From: Variovorax brevis | GTDB taxonomy: Bacteria; Pseudomonadota; Gammaproteobacteria; Burkholderiales; Burkholderiaceae_C | Assembly: GCF_030317105.1 (NCBI RefSeq) | Contig: NZ_JASZYG010000029.1 | Location: 1-57,764 of the forward strand | Reading direction: 5' to 3' | Length of the DNA: 57,764 bases | Shown: positions 9,901-21,439 of the stretch, one piece after another | Numbering within the stretch: the stretch's first letter is position 1 | How the letters are laid out: every line of letters starts with the position of its first letter | The notes under the pieces: generated by a model | Told to the model about the DNA's origin: nothing | The model's input: the letters and a program-made list of their open reading frames with translations, nothing else | Databases searched by the model: none | Program-made: the position numbers and the translations under genes

Positions 9901-10353
9901 ATGGACACGAAACTTCTTCGCACCAGCATCGCTTGTGCAATGCTCGCCCTCGGCCTGACGCAACTCGCCGGCGGCCAGGCAGCCCCTGACCCCGCAGCGC
10001 CCAAGGAAGGCGCCACGAAGGCAGCCCCGGCACCGGTGGCTGCGAAGGCCACGATCGGCGTGACCATCGCCGAAACGCAGCTGGTCGCCACCGGCTACCG
10101 CGCCTCGAAGCTGCTTCACCAGGATGTCTACAACGACAAGGGCGAAAAGATCGGCAAGGTGGACGACCTCGTGCTCTCGACCGACGGCAACCTCTCGACC
10201 GCGATCGTGAACGTCGGCGGCTTTCTCGGCATGGGCAAGCACCTGGTGGCGATTCCGGTGCGCCAGTTCGAGCACATCGCGCCGAAGGCCGTGCTGCCCA
10301 AGGCGAGCAAGGACGAGCTGAAGGCCCTGCCGAAGTTCGAATACACCGCCTGA
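9901..10353 (+). CDS. Secreted PRC-barrel domain protein
   Basis: 150 residues. Signal peptide at 1-27 (TSIACAMLALGLTQLAGGQA), then an Ala/Pro-rich linker and a PRC-barrel at about 58-125 (ASKLLHQDVYNDKGEKIGKV, then DDLVLSTDG). PRC barrels bind protein partners or RNA; exported ones are common in stress-induced operons, with unclear function. It lies 72 nt after the BON gene and 13 nt before clpG, so co-transcription with clpG is likely. Confidence 0.88.
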   Translation: MDTKLLRTSIACAMLALGLTQLAGGQAAPDPAAPKEGATKAAPAPVAAKATIGVTIAETQLVATGYRASKLLHQDVYNDKGEKIGKVDDLVLSTDGNLSTAIVNVGGFLGMGKHLVAIPVRQFEHIAPKAVLPKASKDELKALPKFEYTA

Positions 10354-10366
10354 ACAAGGAGCAGCC

Positions 10367-13198
<2,832 letters not shown>

Positions 13199-13283
13199 GC
13201 GCCGCACGAAGGCTGCCCCTGTAGGCCTTAGCTCCCGGAGCGCGTCGCGTTGAGCGCCGACAGGACGAAGCGAAGATTGCGCT

Positions 13284-14360
13284 TCAACCGGATCGCCGCG
13301 GCACGATGTGCTCTGCCTCGAGCCGGCTGAACAGGTCGGTGAAGCTATCCAGCGTACTCTGGTAGTCCAGGAACCCCGCGCGTCGGCTCTTGGTCATGTC
13401 CGCGAGCACTTCCATGGGCCTTCCGAGGTCGGCATCGGTATGCCACCCCGATGCCAGCTTGCCGATGTCCGGCTCGCGCAAGCCATGCCGAATCGCGAGT
13501 GCCTCCCACTGGCCTGCCGCATCGTCCAGACGGCCGGCCAGGGGCGTCGGGGTGCCGTCGTATGGCGCTGGTTCGATTGCGAAATACTCGGCCAGGCGGG
13601 GCCACATCCACTTCCAGCGAAAGACATCGCCATTGACCACATTGAAATCCTGGTCCCTGGCCATGGAGCTTTCCGAAGCCCAGGCGAGATGCCGGGCCAG
13701 CAGACGGGCATCGGTCATGTCGGTCAGGCCGTGCCACTGCGCGGCGGAGCCCGGAAACAGGAAAGGCTGGCCATACTCGCGACACAGGCTGGCATATATC
13801 GCGAGCGTCACGCCCATGTTCATGGCATTGCCGATGGCATAGCCGATGACGGTGTGCGGCCGATGCACGCTCCATGAGAACCCGTGTCTTTGCGCTGCCT
13901 CGAAGAGCCGGTCTTCCTGCTCGTAGTAGAAGTTGTCGACGGGCTGGCGGCCCTGGTCTTCACGAAATGGAGTCATGGGCACGACCCCTGTCGCGTAGGC
14001 CTCGAAAGGACCCAGGTAGTGCTTGAGTCCGGTCACCAGCCCGACATGCCCGCCCTCGAGCGACGGTCCTGCCGCCGCCAGCACATTGCGCACGATGGCC
14101 CCGTTCACGCGGATGTTCTCGCGTTCGTTGGCCTGGCGCGACCATGCGGCAATGAACACGCTGTCGATGCGCAGTCCGCCAAGCGCCGCCTGCAATGCAG
14201 CCGGGTCTGTCAGTTCGGCCGTGATGGGGGCGCAGCCCGCCACCAGGGGCGTGCGGCCGCGCGACAGCCCATGAACTTGCCAGCCGATACCGAGCAGGTG
14301 CTCGGACAAGGCGGTGCCGATCACGCCGCTGGCGCCGACAACCAGCGCTGTCTTGTTCAT
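13284..14360 (-). CDS. SDR-family oxidoreductase, PRISE/epimerase-like
   Basis: 358 residues from MNKTALVVGASG at 14360; a longer frame to 14609 runs through non-coding element B and is rejected. The Rossmann motif GASGVIG is at residues 9-15. The Tyr-containing active-site region is FYYEQEDRLFEAAQ, followed by WSVHRPHTVIGYAIGNAMNM. This arrangement resembles PRISE enzymes (progesterone 5-beta-reductase/iridoid synthase-like) that reduce activated C=C bonds with NADPH. The substrate cannot be deduced. It is divergent from the Crp/Fnr gene. Confidence 0.85.
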   Translation of the reverse strand: MNKTALVVGASGVIGTALSEHLLGIGWQVHGLSRGRTPLVAGCAPITAELTDPAALQAALGGLRIDSVFIAAWSRQANERENIRVNGAIVRNVLAAAGPSLEGGHVGLVTGLKHYLGPFEAYATGVVPMTPFREDQGRQPVDNFYYEQEDRLFEAAQRHGFSWSVHRPHTVIGYAIGNAMNMGVTLAIYASLCREYGQPFLFPGSAAQWHGLTDMTDARLLARHLAWASESSMARDQDFNVVNGDVFRWKWMWPRLAEYFAIEPAPYDGTPTPLAGRLDDAAGQWEALAIRHGLREPDIGKLASGWHTDADLGRPMEVLADMTKSRRAGFLDYQSTLDSFTDLFSRLEAEHIVPRRSG

Positions 14361-14466
14361 GGGGGATCCTTTGGCGTGATAGAGCGTCCCATCGTAGCGA
14401 CATGCGGTCGCCATTTTTCCTGAGGGGCCGAATCCCGGCTGTCGAGCGGCGAGCGTTCCGGTGTAA

Positions 14467-14504
14467 CTGGCCCGGTCGAATTTGCACGAACTGACGCTGT
14501 CTGG
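14467..14504 (+). promoter_or_regulatory. Dispersed 38-bp element, copy B
   Basis: CTGGCCCGGTC, 12-nt spacer, ACTGACGCTGT. It matches copy A in the first 14 bases without a mismatch and ends 49 nt before the Crp/Fnr start codon. The spacing between its GG and GC does not fit sigma54 (13 instead of 10). Confidence 0.5.
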
Positions 14505-14553
14505 GGGAGGACTGACTGCCGACAATGACATGCCGCTCACCTGAACAATATCG

Positions 14554-15300
14554 ATGTACCTGCATCCTCTTATCGCGAGCGTCCCCGCAGCCGAACGGGC
14601 GGAGTTCATCCGGTTCGTCCAACTGCGCTCTTACCGCCGCAATGCGGTCGTGCTGGACGTGGACGAGTGGACGGATTGCATCTACTGCGTTGCCACGGGT
14701 CTCGTGCGGGTCGTCATGCAAGGCACGGACAGTCAAGGCGTCACCAGCGACTTCATCGGGCGAGACAGATTCTTCCTCAGTCCAAGCCTCCAGCGGGACA
14801 GCTATCAACCGGGGGCCACCCTCATCGCGGCCTTGCCTTCTTCGGTGTATCTCGTGCCGGTGTCGAAGCTTCGGGCCTTGTGCGCCAGGTATCCGGAAGT
14901 GGCCATCGGACTGCTGGAGCTCGCCGTGAAGCGGGTTGCTACGCTGCGTGAGCAACTGCGGCGGATCTCGGCTTCGCCAACGGAGCGCCTCATCCGGCGC
15001 ATCCTCCACGAGCTGACTCAGCTCGCGCCAGGCGGCGCGGGAGGCTTCGACAAGCGCATCACCCAGGCGGTCATTGCGTCCTACTCCGGGCTGTCCCGCG
15101 AGCAGGTCAACAAGACCATGCGCGAGCTGGAGAATCGGGGATTGGTCAGGAGGGATGAGCATTCGATCCATGTCCCCTCTGATTTCGCATCGACGGACTT
15201 CGAAGAGCGCCTATCGATCGACGAAGTCCCGTCCAGGGTGGACGCCCATCTCGCGGATTCTGATTTATTCACGCCATCATGCGACGATCCGGCTGGGTGA
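14554..15300 (+). CDS. Crp/Fnr-family transcriptional regulator
   Basis: 248 residues. The N-terminal cyclic-nucleotide-binding-type beta-roll spans about 15-125 (RNAVVLDVDEWTDCIYCVAT and GLVRVVMQG). A dimerisation helix precedes the winged HTH (ITQAVIASYSGLSREQVNKT, MRELENRGLVRR). Two cysteines in DCIYC are not spaced like the Fnr iron-sulfur cluster, so the effector is unknown. A ~40-residue acidic tail after the wing is unusual. It is preceded by element B and converges with the GAF gene. Confidence 0.88.
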   Translation: MYLHPLIASVPAAERAEFIRFVQLRSYRRNAVVLDVDEWTDCIYCVATGLVRVVMQGTDSQGVTSDFIGRDRFFLSPSLQRDSYQPGATLIAALPSSVYLVPVSKLRALCARYPEVAIGLLELAVKRVATLREQLRRISASPTERLIRRILHELTQLAPGGAGGFDKRITQAVIASYSGLSREQVNKTMRELENRGLVRRDEHSIHVPSDFASTDFEERLSIDEVPSRVDAHLADSDLFTPSCDDPAG

Positions 15301-15333
15301 ATCAGACGGGTTCCAGGATGCCCCCTGTCATGG

Positions 15334-15915
15334 CTAGTGATGCAACACCTCGATCGGCTCCAGCTTCCAATCCTGTATGGCTCGATCCGTTTCATGCTTT
15401 CGGAACTCGTCGATCCGACGGCCGATCAACTTGCTGGCCGTTTCCAGGCGATGAAGGTCCCGCTCCGTCAAGTTCTCGTTCGAAGCAAAGCTGAAACAGC
15501 ACATGGTGCCGTAGACGCTGCCGTCGTTGAGAACGATCGGCGCGCTCAGGAAAGCCCCGATCGGGAACGGAGCCGACAATGCCGCAGCGACAGGATGCGT
15601 CGCAGCGTCCTGAAGCATTCCAGGCAAAAGGCCTTCGACGACCTTCTTGCAGTAAGTGCGCTCCAGCGGGTCGCCGTGACCTTCATGGATCACCTTTGCG
15701 TTGTCGTCGGCGTCAACACGCCGATATACGCGATGACCGTCAACAAACTCAGCGACGAAAGCAACGTCCATATGCAAGCTTGTGCGCAGCGCCTTCAGAA
15801 CCTCGGGCACCGCCGGGTCGATCAGATAGTCGCTACCGTCCGGCGTGGCAACGAGGACCTCCGACACTTTCACGTCGACAGCCTCAGTCTCGTAAAAACC
15901 TTCTTGATAACCCAT
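15334..15915 (-). CDS. GAF-domain protein
   Basis: 193 residues from MGYQEGFYETEAV, chosen because GGAG lies a short distance upstream of ATG at 15915. A single GAF domain fills about 35-180: LHMDVAFVAEFVDGHRVYR, then YCKKVVEGLLPGML and VYGTMCCFSFASNENLTERD. The YC and SVYGTMC features are usual in GAF domains of sensor proteins. No output domain follows, so it would act by interaction with another protein. It is divergent from dmpR. Confidence 0.8.
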   Translation of the reverse strand: MGYQEGFYETEAVDVKVSEVLVATPDGSDYLIDPAVPEVLKALRTSLHMDVAFVAEFVDGHRVYRRVDADDNAKVIHEGHGDPLERTYCKKVVEGLLPGMLQDAATHPVAAALSAPFPIGAFLSAPIVLNDGSVYGTMCCFSFASNENLTERDLHRLETASKLIGRRIDEFRKHETDRAIQDWKLEPIEVLHH

Positions 15916-16299
15916 TGCGAACTCCTTCAATGCAGGGATCCATAGTGGCACGTCTAGGTAGTTATCCCTACGACTTTAGGTCGCACTTCACTTCGCAGAA
16001 GTGATGCCGCTCACCTTTCAGGCATGAATGCCGCGAGCGGGCCTTCGTACTGCCATGTTTCGGTCGGCGCGGCGGCAGGTGCACGATTTGGCTGGCCTGG
16101 AGCAAGTCGAGCCAGAGCCCCAGGCCGATGCTCCGGGCGCCTTGTCGAATTCGCACGGGATTTCTCCCGCCACCGTGCTAACCTGCGCAAGAGGTACGGT
16201 TACCCCGAGTTCCTGCGGCCGAAGCTGGCGCGCTCCGGCTGCCCGACGTGAGTCTGCCGCGGCCGCCACCCGGCCGGCCTCGATACAAGGAGAGACAAC
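15916..16299. other. Divergent intergenic region, GAF gene / dmpR (384 bp)
   Basis: No supported gene. It ends with AAGGAGAG placed correctly for the GTG start of dmpR. No sigma54-type motif or clear operator was seen on either strand. Confidence 0.5.
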
Positions 16300-17952
16300 G
16301 TGGGAGAACTTCTTTCTCTCCTGCGCTTCAACGCGGGCTCCGGCCACATCTGGCTGGACGAGCAGCGAATGATCCTGCTGCACGCGCGTGCCTTCGCCGA
16401 GCTGCGCAAGGAACTGCTGGACTCGCTGGGCGTCGAGCGCGCGCGCGGCCTGCTGGTGCGCATGGGCTTCGCGTCGGGCCAGCGCGACGGCGAGCTGGCC
16501 GTCAAGGAGCGACGCACCGGTCTGCGCACCGAAGATGCCTTCATGCTGGGCCCGCGCCTGCACTCGATCGAAGGCATCGTCAGCGTCGAGATGATCAAGC
16601 TCGAGATGGACCTCGAGAAAAAGCACTTCTTCGGCGAGTTCGTCTGGGAGAACTCCTGGGAGTGCGAGGCCCATGTAAGCGAGTTCGGCCACGGCGAAGA
16701 TCCGCAATGCTGGTCGCAGATCGGCTATGCGTCGGGCTACACCAGCGCCTTCATGGGCCAGCTGGTGGTCTTCAAGGAGGTCGAGTGCACGAGCATGGGC
16801 GACAGCCGCTGCCGCATCGTCGGCCAGGTCGCCGAGCAGTGGCAGGACGATCGTTACCTGGACTACTTCCGCCAGCACCACATCGCCGAGCGGCTGATCG
16901 AATTCAACCTCAGCCTCGAACACCTGCGCGCCCTGCAGCCGCGCCGCGAATACGACAAGAACCTGGTGGGCGTATCGCCGGGCTTTCGCGCGGCGTTCGA
17001 ACTGCTGCGAACGGCCGCCCGCAGCGCCATCACCGTCCTGCTGCTTGGCGAGACGGGGGTCGGCAAGGAGCTGTTCGCGCGCTGGCTGCACGACAATGGC
17101 CCGCGCGCCAAGCAGCCCTTCATCGCGGTCAACTGCGCCGCGATCCCGGCGGAGCTGATCGAGGCCGAATTGTTCGGAGTCGAGAAGGGCGCCTACACCG
17201 GCGCCCACCATGCGCGCGCGGGCCGCTTCGAGCGGGCCCACGGCGGCACGCTCTTCCTCGACGAGGCGGGCGACCTGCCGCTGGCGACCCAGGTGAAGCT
17301 GCTGCGCGTGCTGCAGACCGGCGAGATCGAGCGCCTCGGCGCCGACCAGGCGACGCGGGTGGATGTCCGGATCGTCGCGGCGACCAACGTCGACCTGCCG
17401 CAGGCGATGCAGGCCGGCAAGTTCAGGAGCGATCTTTACTACCGCCTCAACACCTTCCCGATCACCATCCCGCCGCTGCGCGAGCGCACGGCCGACATCC
17501 CGGAACTGGTCGGCCGCTTCGTCGAGAAGTACAGCACGCTGTACGGCAAGAAGCTGCGCGGCCTGACCGACAAGGCGATGCGCGAGGTCATGACGCACGC
17601 ATGGCCGGGCAACATCCGCGAACTCGAGAACGTGATCGAGCGCGCGGTGTTGCTGGCGCCCGATCACGGCGACATCGAGGCCGCGCACCTGTGGAGCTCG
17701 CCCTCGGGCGCGCCGGCCGAGGGCCAACTCGGCGCCGGCGGCCAGATCACGCAATCCGAAGCCGGCGCGCTGGAGGCATTGTGCGAACGCGTCCTCGAGG
17801 AAAACATCGACATCGCATCGCTCGAACAGCGGCTGATGCAGATGGCCATGCAGCGGGCCAAGGGCAATCTTTCGCAGGCGGCCCGGCTCCTGGGCATCAC
17901 GCGGCCGCAACTGGCCTACCGCTTGAAGAAGGAAGGGCTCCCGGCGTCCTGA
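16300..17952 (+). CDS. dmpR: DmpR/XylR-type sigma54 activator of phenol catabolism
   Basis: 550 residues from a GTG with a good AAGGAGAG site. The A domain (XylR_N, about 1-125, followed by V4R to about 180) binds phenols directly and includes CWSQIGYASGYTSAF and the cysteines of VECTSMGDSRCR. After a linker comes the AAA+ domain with Walker A GETGVGKE (250-257), GAYTGA in place of GAFTGA (normal for this subgroup) and Walker B GGTLFLDEAGDL. A Fis-type HTH closes the protein (LSQAARLLGITRPQLAYRLK). It sits directly upstream of, and in the same direction as, the operon it should control. Confidence 0.95.
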   Translation: MGELLSLLRFNAGSGHIWLDEQRMILLHARAFAELRKELLDSLGVERARGLLVRMGFASGQRDGELAVKERRTGLRTEDAFMLGPRLHSIEGIVSVEMIKLEMDLEKKHFFGEFVWENSWECEAHVSEFGHGEDPQCWSQIGYASGYTSAFMGQLVVFKEVECTSMGDSRCRIVGQVAEQWQDDRYLDYFRQHHIAERLIEFNLSLEHLRALQPRREYDKNLVGVSPGFRAAFELLRTAARSAITVLLLGETGVGKELFARWLHDNGPRAKQPFIAVNCAAIPAELIEAELFGVEKGAYTGAHHARAGRFERAHGGTLFLDEAGDLPLATQVKLLRVLQTGEIERLGADQATRVDVRIVAATNVDLPQAMQAGKFRSDLYYRLNTFPITIPPLRERTADIPELVGRFVEKYSTLYGKKLRGLTDKAMREVMTHAWPGNIRELENVIERAVLLAPDHGDIEAAHLWSSPSGAPAEGQLGAGGQITQSEAGALEALCERVLEENIDIASLEQRLMQMAMQRAKGNLSQAARLLGITRPQLAYRLKKEGLPAS

Positions 17953-17987
17953 GGCCGCGCGCCCCCTGCGCCCGCGGGCTTCACCAT

Positions 17988-18018
17988 TTGATCAAGCTGC
18001 ACCGCAGCAAGTGATCAA
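17988..18018 (+). promoter_or_regulatory. Palindromic upstream activating site for DmpR
   Basis: TTGATCAAGCTGC and its near mirror GCAGCAAGTGATCAA form one long interrupted palindrome with outer arms TTGATCA/TGATCAA. TTGATCA-like arms are typical of XylR/DmpR enhancer sites. Its centre lies about 93 bp upstream of the -24 element. Confidence 0.75.
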
Positions 18019-18024
18019 CCCATC

Positions 18025-18042
18025 ATCCGGGACAACCCGGAT
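18025..18042 (+). promoter_or_regulatory. Second perfect inverted repeat upstream of the dmp promoter
   Basis: ATCCGGG-ACAA-CCCGGAT: 7-bp arms with a 4-nt spacer, 7 nt downstream of the first palindrome. It could be a second activator site, or a hairpin ending the dmpR transcript. There is no T-run, which weakens the terminator reading. Confidence 0.5.
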
Positions 18043-18094
18043 CACTCGGCCCCGTCGTCGGCCGGGTCCATACGAATCAATCACTTAGCGGCGC

Positions 18095-18110
18095 TGGCAC
18101 GCCCGTTGCC
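18095..18110 (+). promoter_or_regulatory. Sigma54 (-24/-12) promoter of the dmp operon
   Basis: TGGCACGCCCGTTGCC matches the consensus TGGCACG-N4-TTGC, with the conserved GG and GC separated by exactly 10 nt. It lies about 53 nt before the proposed dmpK start and downstream of the DmpR palindrome, as in known Po-type promoters. Confidence 0.92.
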
Positions 18111-18162
18111 CTTATTGGTCGGGGCGGCGCTGTTGCCGACCCGGATTCGATGGATTGAACAA

Positions 18163-18444
18163 GTGACCCTTTCGACATGGCCAGACAGGCACAGCGGCAG
18201 TGCCAGCGCGATGACCGGACAACCGTGCTTCGTGCGCGTCACGGGCACCCGCGACGCGCGCTTCGTCGAGTTCGAGTTCGCCATCGGCGACCCCGAACTG
18301 GCGGTCGAGCTGGTCATGCAGTTCGATCAGTTCCGCGAATTCTGCGAGCGCCACGAGGTGCGCCACCTGACGACCGAGGAGGGCGCCCGCCTCGACTTCG
18401 AACGCATGAAGTGGCGCTACGGCGCGCCCGGAATCGATCACTAG
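18163..18444 (+). CDS. dmpK: Phenol hydroxylase assembly protein DmpK
   Basis: 93 residues from GTG at 18163, the size of known DmpK (about 92). A TTG at 18106 falls inside the promoter and is rejected; ATG at 18211 is an alternative. The core FVRVTGTRDARFVEFEFAIG is characteristic. The protein is not part of the active enzyme but is needed to put iron into the oxygenase. It is the first gene of the operon, 28 nt before dmpL. Confidence 0.9.
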   Translation: MTLSTWPDRHSGSASAMTGQPCFVRVTGTRDARFVEFEFAIGDPELAVELVMQFDQFREFCERHEVRHLTTEEGARLDFERMKWRYGAPGIDH

Positions 18445-18472
18445 ACCCTGAACCCACCCGAGGAGACATCCC

Positions 18473-19468
18473 GTGCAAGTCGAAATCAAGACCACCGACA
18501 TCCGACCGATCCGCCAGACCTTCTCGCACGTCGCGCGGCGGCTCGGCGACAAGCCGGCCTCGCGCTACCAGGAAGCCACGCTGGACATGCAGCCGACCGC
18601 CAACTTCCACTACAGGCCGCTGTGGGCGCCCGGGTATGAGCTCTACGACAAGCGCCGCACCGCGATCGCGATGGCCGACTGGTACAGCTTCAAGGATCCG
18701 CGCCACTACTACTACGGCATCTACACGATGACCCGCGCCCGGCAGCAGGAAGGCGCCGACCGGCAGTTCGAGTTCGCCGACAAGCGCAAGCTGCTGGCGC
18801 AGGCCGACGCCGGCACGCGCGAGTCGCTGCAGCAGGTGCTGGTGCCGCTGCGCCACTACGAATGGGGCGCCAACATGAACCACAGCTACTGCTGCGGCTA
18901 CGGCTACGGCACGGCCGTGACGCAGCCCTTCATCTTCGCCGCCATGGACCGGCTGGGGATCGCGCAGTACCTGTCGCGCGTCGGCCTGCAGCTCGATGGC
19001 AACTCGGGCGCGGCGCTGGACGCCGGCAAGGAAGCCTGGCTCACGCACCCGGCCTGGCAGGGCGTTCGGCGGTTGATGGAAAACCTGTTCGTCACGCGTG
19101 ACTGGTTCGAGGTCTTCGTGGCGCAGAACCTGGTCTTCGACGGCCTGCTGTATCCGCTGGTCTACAGGCGCTACGTGAACGAGCGCAGCGGCGCCACCGG
19201 CAACGCCCTGGCGATGCTGACCGAATTCCAGAACGACTGGTTCGACGAGAACCTGCGCTGGGTCGACGCCACGGTCAAGACGGCGGCCGACGAGTCACCT
19301 GCCAACCGGGCGCAGCTGGCCGCGTGGTATGGGGCCTGGCGCGAGCAGATCGTCGAGGCGCTGGGTCCGCTGTCCGCGTTGGCGCTGGGCGGCGGCGGCG
19401 CCGATGCGCTGCAGTCCGTCGCCGCCGAACTCGACGCCCGCGCCGCGCGCCTGGGCATCGCCGCTTGA
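18473..19468 (+). CDS. dmpL: Phenol hydroxylase oxygenase beta subunit DmpL (P1)
   Basis: 331 residues from GTG. Begins MQVEIKTTDIRPIRQTF and contains FHYRPLWAPGYELYDKRRT and NHSYCCGYGYGTAVTQPF, as in DmpL-type subunits. It forms the heterohexameric oxygenase with DmpN and DmpO and structurally mirrors the catalytic subunit without iron ligands. The length equals the family norm. Confidence 0.95.
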   Translation: MQVEIKTTDIRPIRQTFSHVARRLGDKPASRYQEATLDMQPTANFHYRPLWAPGYELYDKRRTAIAMADWYSFKDPRHYYYGIYTMTRARQQEGADRQFEFADKRKLLAQADAGTRESLQQVLVPLRHYEWGANMNHSYCCGYGYGTAVTQPFIFAAMDRLGIAQYLSRVGLQLDGNSGAALDAGKEAWLTHPAWQGVRRLMENLFVTRDWFEVFVAQNLVFDGLLYPLVYRRYVNERSGATGNALAMLTEFQNDWFDENLRWVDATVKTAADESPANRAQLAAWYGAWREQIVEALGPLSALALGGGGADALQSVAAELDARAARLGIAA

Positions 19469-19488
19469 TCACAACCCAGGAGACCTGA

Positions 19489-19785
19489 ATGACCACCGCC
19501 ACCGCAGACATCGCCCGCCCGCCGGTCTTCATCGCGCTGCAGACCAGCGAGACCGCGCGCGTCATCGTCGAGGCCATCCTCGCCGACAACCCCGGCGCCA
19601 CCGCCATCGACTACCCGGCGATGGTGAAGGTCGACGCACCAGGCCGGCTGGTGATCCGCCGCGCCTCGGTCGAGGAGCGCCTCGGCCACCGCTGGGACCT
19701 GCAGGAGATCCACCTGAGCCTGATCTCGCTGTCAGGAAGCATCGAAGAGACCGACGACGAATTCATCCTCCATTGGGGCGCCTGA
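19489..19785 (+). CDS. dmpM: Phenol hydroxylase regulatory (effector) protein DmpM (P2)
   Basis: 98 residues. A cofactor-less small effector protein that binds the oxygenase and tunes turnover. The core VFIALQTSETARVIVEAILA and the segment AIDYPAMVKVDAPGRLVI are diagnostic of the MmoB/DmpM family. Lies 20 nt after dmpL and 35 nt before dmpN. Confidence 0.95.
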   Translation: MTTATADIARPPVFIALQTSETARVIVEAILADNPGATAIDYPAMVKVDAPGRLVIRRASVEERLGHRWDLQEIHLSLISLSGSIEETDDEFILHWGA

Positions 19786-19820
19786 GCGCACCGCATCACC
19801 GCATTCAAGGACAAGACGCC

Positions 19821-21407
19821 ATGACCCAGACAGACAACACGAAGCGCCCCGCCGCCCGGCTCGGCCTGAAGGAACGCTACGCGATGATGACCCGCGGCCT
19901 CGGCTGGGACACCACCTACCAGTCGATGGACGATGTCTTTCCCTTCGACAAGTTCGAGGGCATCAAGATCCACGACTGGGACAAGTGGGAAGACCCGTTC
20001 CGCCTCACGATGGACGCCTACTGGAAGTTCCAGGGCGAGAAGGAAAAGAAGCTCTACGCGATCATCGACGCCTTCCAGCAGAACAACGGCCAGTTCAACA
20101 TCAGCGACCCGCGCTACCTGAACACCCTGAAGCTCTTCCTGTCCGGCGTGTCGCCGCTCGAATACGCGGCGCACCGCGGCTATGCGATGGCCGGGCGATC
20201 GTTTCGCGGCGTCGGCGCCCGCGTGGCCTGCCAGATGCAGTCGATCGACGAGCTGCGCCATGCGCAGACGCAGTTCCACACCATCAGCCACTTCAACAAG
20301 TTCTTCAACGGGCTGCACGATCCGCAGCACATGCACGACCGGGTCTGGTATCTCTCGGTGCCCAAGAGCTACTTCGAGGACGCGATGAGCGCCGGGCCCT
20401 TCGAGTTCGTCACCGCGATCTCGTTCTCGTTCGAATACGTGCTGACCAACCTGCTGTTCATGCCCTTCATGAGCGGCGCCGCCTACAACGGCGACATGGC
20501 GACCGTGACCTTCGGCTTCTCGGCCCAGAGCGACGAGTCGCGCCACATGACGCTGGGCCTCGAAGTCGTGAAGTTCATCCTGGAGCAGGACCCGGACAAC
20601 GTGCCGATCGTCCAGAAGTGGGTGGACAAGTGGTTCTGGCGAGGCTACCGCCTGCTGACCCTGGTCGCGATGATGATGGATTACATGCTGCCCAAGCGCG
20701 TGATGAGCTGGTCCGAGGCCTGGGAGATGTACTTCGAGAAGAACGGCGGCGCGCTGTTCCAGGATCTGGCGCGTTATGGCATCCGCATGCCCAAGTACCA
20801 CGAAGTGGCGGCGAAAGAAAAGAGCCGCCTCTCGCACGAGGCCTGGGCCACCTTCAACAACTACGGCCACGCGGCCAACTTCAACGTCTGGGTGCCCCTG
20901 CCCGAAGAGATGGAGTGGCTGTCGCAGAAGTACCCCGAGACCTTCGACACGATGTATCGACCGCGCTTCGAGTGGCTCGCCGAACAGGAGCGGCAGGGCA
21001 AGCGCTGGTTCAACAACACCTTGCCGATGCTGTGCCAGACCTGCCAGGTGCCGATGTTCTTCACCGAGCCCGACGACCCGACCAAGATCTGCTACCGCGA
21101 GAGCAGCTACCACGGCATGAAGCATCACTTCTGCTCCGACGGCTGCAAGGACATCTTCGACAACGAGCCCGAGAAGTACGTGCAGGCCTGGCTGCCGGTG
21201 CACCAGATCTACCAGGGCAACTGCTTCCCCGAGGGTGCCGACCCGACGGTGCCGGGCTTCGACCCGCTGGCCGCGGTGCTGAAGTACTACCACATCAACG
21301 ACGGCGCGGACAACGGCGAATTCAACACCTCGCCGGACAAGGCGAACTGGGAACGCTGGACCGGACAGGACCTGTCGGCGCAGCCTGCGCAGCCAAAGGC
21401 CGCCTGA
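19821..21407 (+). CDS. dmpN: Phenol hydroxylase catalytic diiron subunit DmpN (P3)
   Basis: 528 residues. Hydroxylates phenol to catechol with O2 at a carboxylate-bridged diiron site. Two iron-binding helices are visible: IDELRHAQTQ (with an upstream Glu in the EYAAHRGYAMAGR region) and SDESRHMTLGLEV. A C-terminal cysteine-containing segment (MLCQTCQVPMFF, later HHFCSDGCKDIF) is the YHS-like zinc region usual in this subunit. Length and order fit the family; no key ligand seems missing. Confidence 0.97.
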   Translation: MTQTDNTKRPAARLGLKERYAMMTRGLGWDTTYQSMDDVFPFDKFEGIKIHDWDKWEDPFRLTMDAYWKFQGEKEKKLYAIIDAFQQNNGQFNISDPRYLNTLKLFLSGVSPLEYAAHRGYAMAGRSFRGVGARVACQMQSIDELRHAQTQFHTISHFNKFFNGLHDPQHMHDRVWYLSVPKSYFEDAMSAGPFEFVTAISFSFEYVLTNLLFMPFMSGAAYNGDMATVTFGFSAQSDESRHMTLGLEVVKFILEQDPDNVPIVQKWVDKWFWRGYRLLTLVAMMMDYMLPKRVMSWSEAWEMYFEKNGGALFQDLARYGIRMPKYHEVAAKEKSRLSHEAWATFNNYGHAANFNVWVPLPEEMEWLSQKYPETFDTMYRPRFEWLAEQERQGKRWFNNTLPMLCQTCQVPMFFTEPDDPTKICYRESSYHGMKHHFCSDGCKDIFDNEPEKYVQAWLPVHQIYQGNCFPEGADPTVPGFDPLAAVLKYYHINDGADNGEFNTSPDKANWERWTGQDLSAQPAQPKAA

Positions 21408-21439
21408 AGCCCCCACCGAACCCGACACAGGAGAAACCC

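Noticed and set aside
14467..14504. Element B as a sigma54 promoter
   Set aside because: TGGCCCG and TTGCA are present but GG-GC spacing is 13 nt; the other copies do not conserve TTGC.
13284..14609. Longer SDR start at 14609
   Set aside because: The extra 83 residues are not SDR-like and cross conserved element B; MNKTALVVGASG at 14360 is the natural start.
16018..17910. 630-codon open frame opposite dmpR
   Set aside because: Composition artefact opposite a gene with all DmpR motifs.
18106..18162. TTG start for dmpK at 18106
   Set aside because: It lies inside the -12 element of the sigma54 promoter, upstream of any transcript start.
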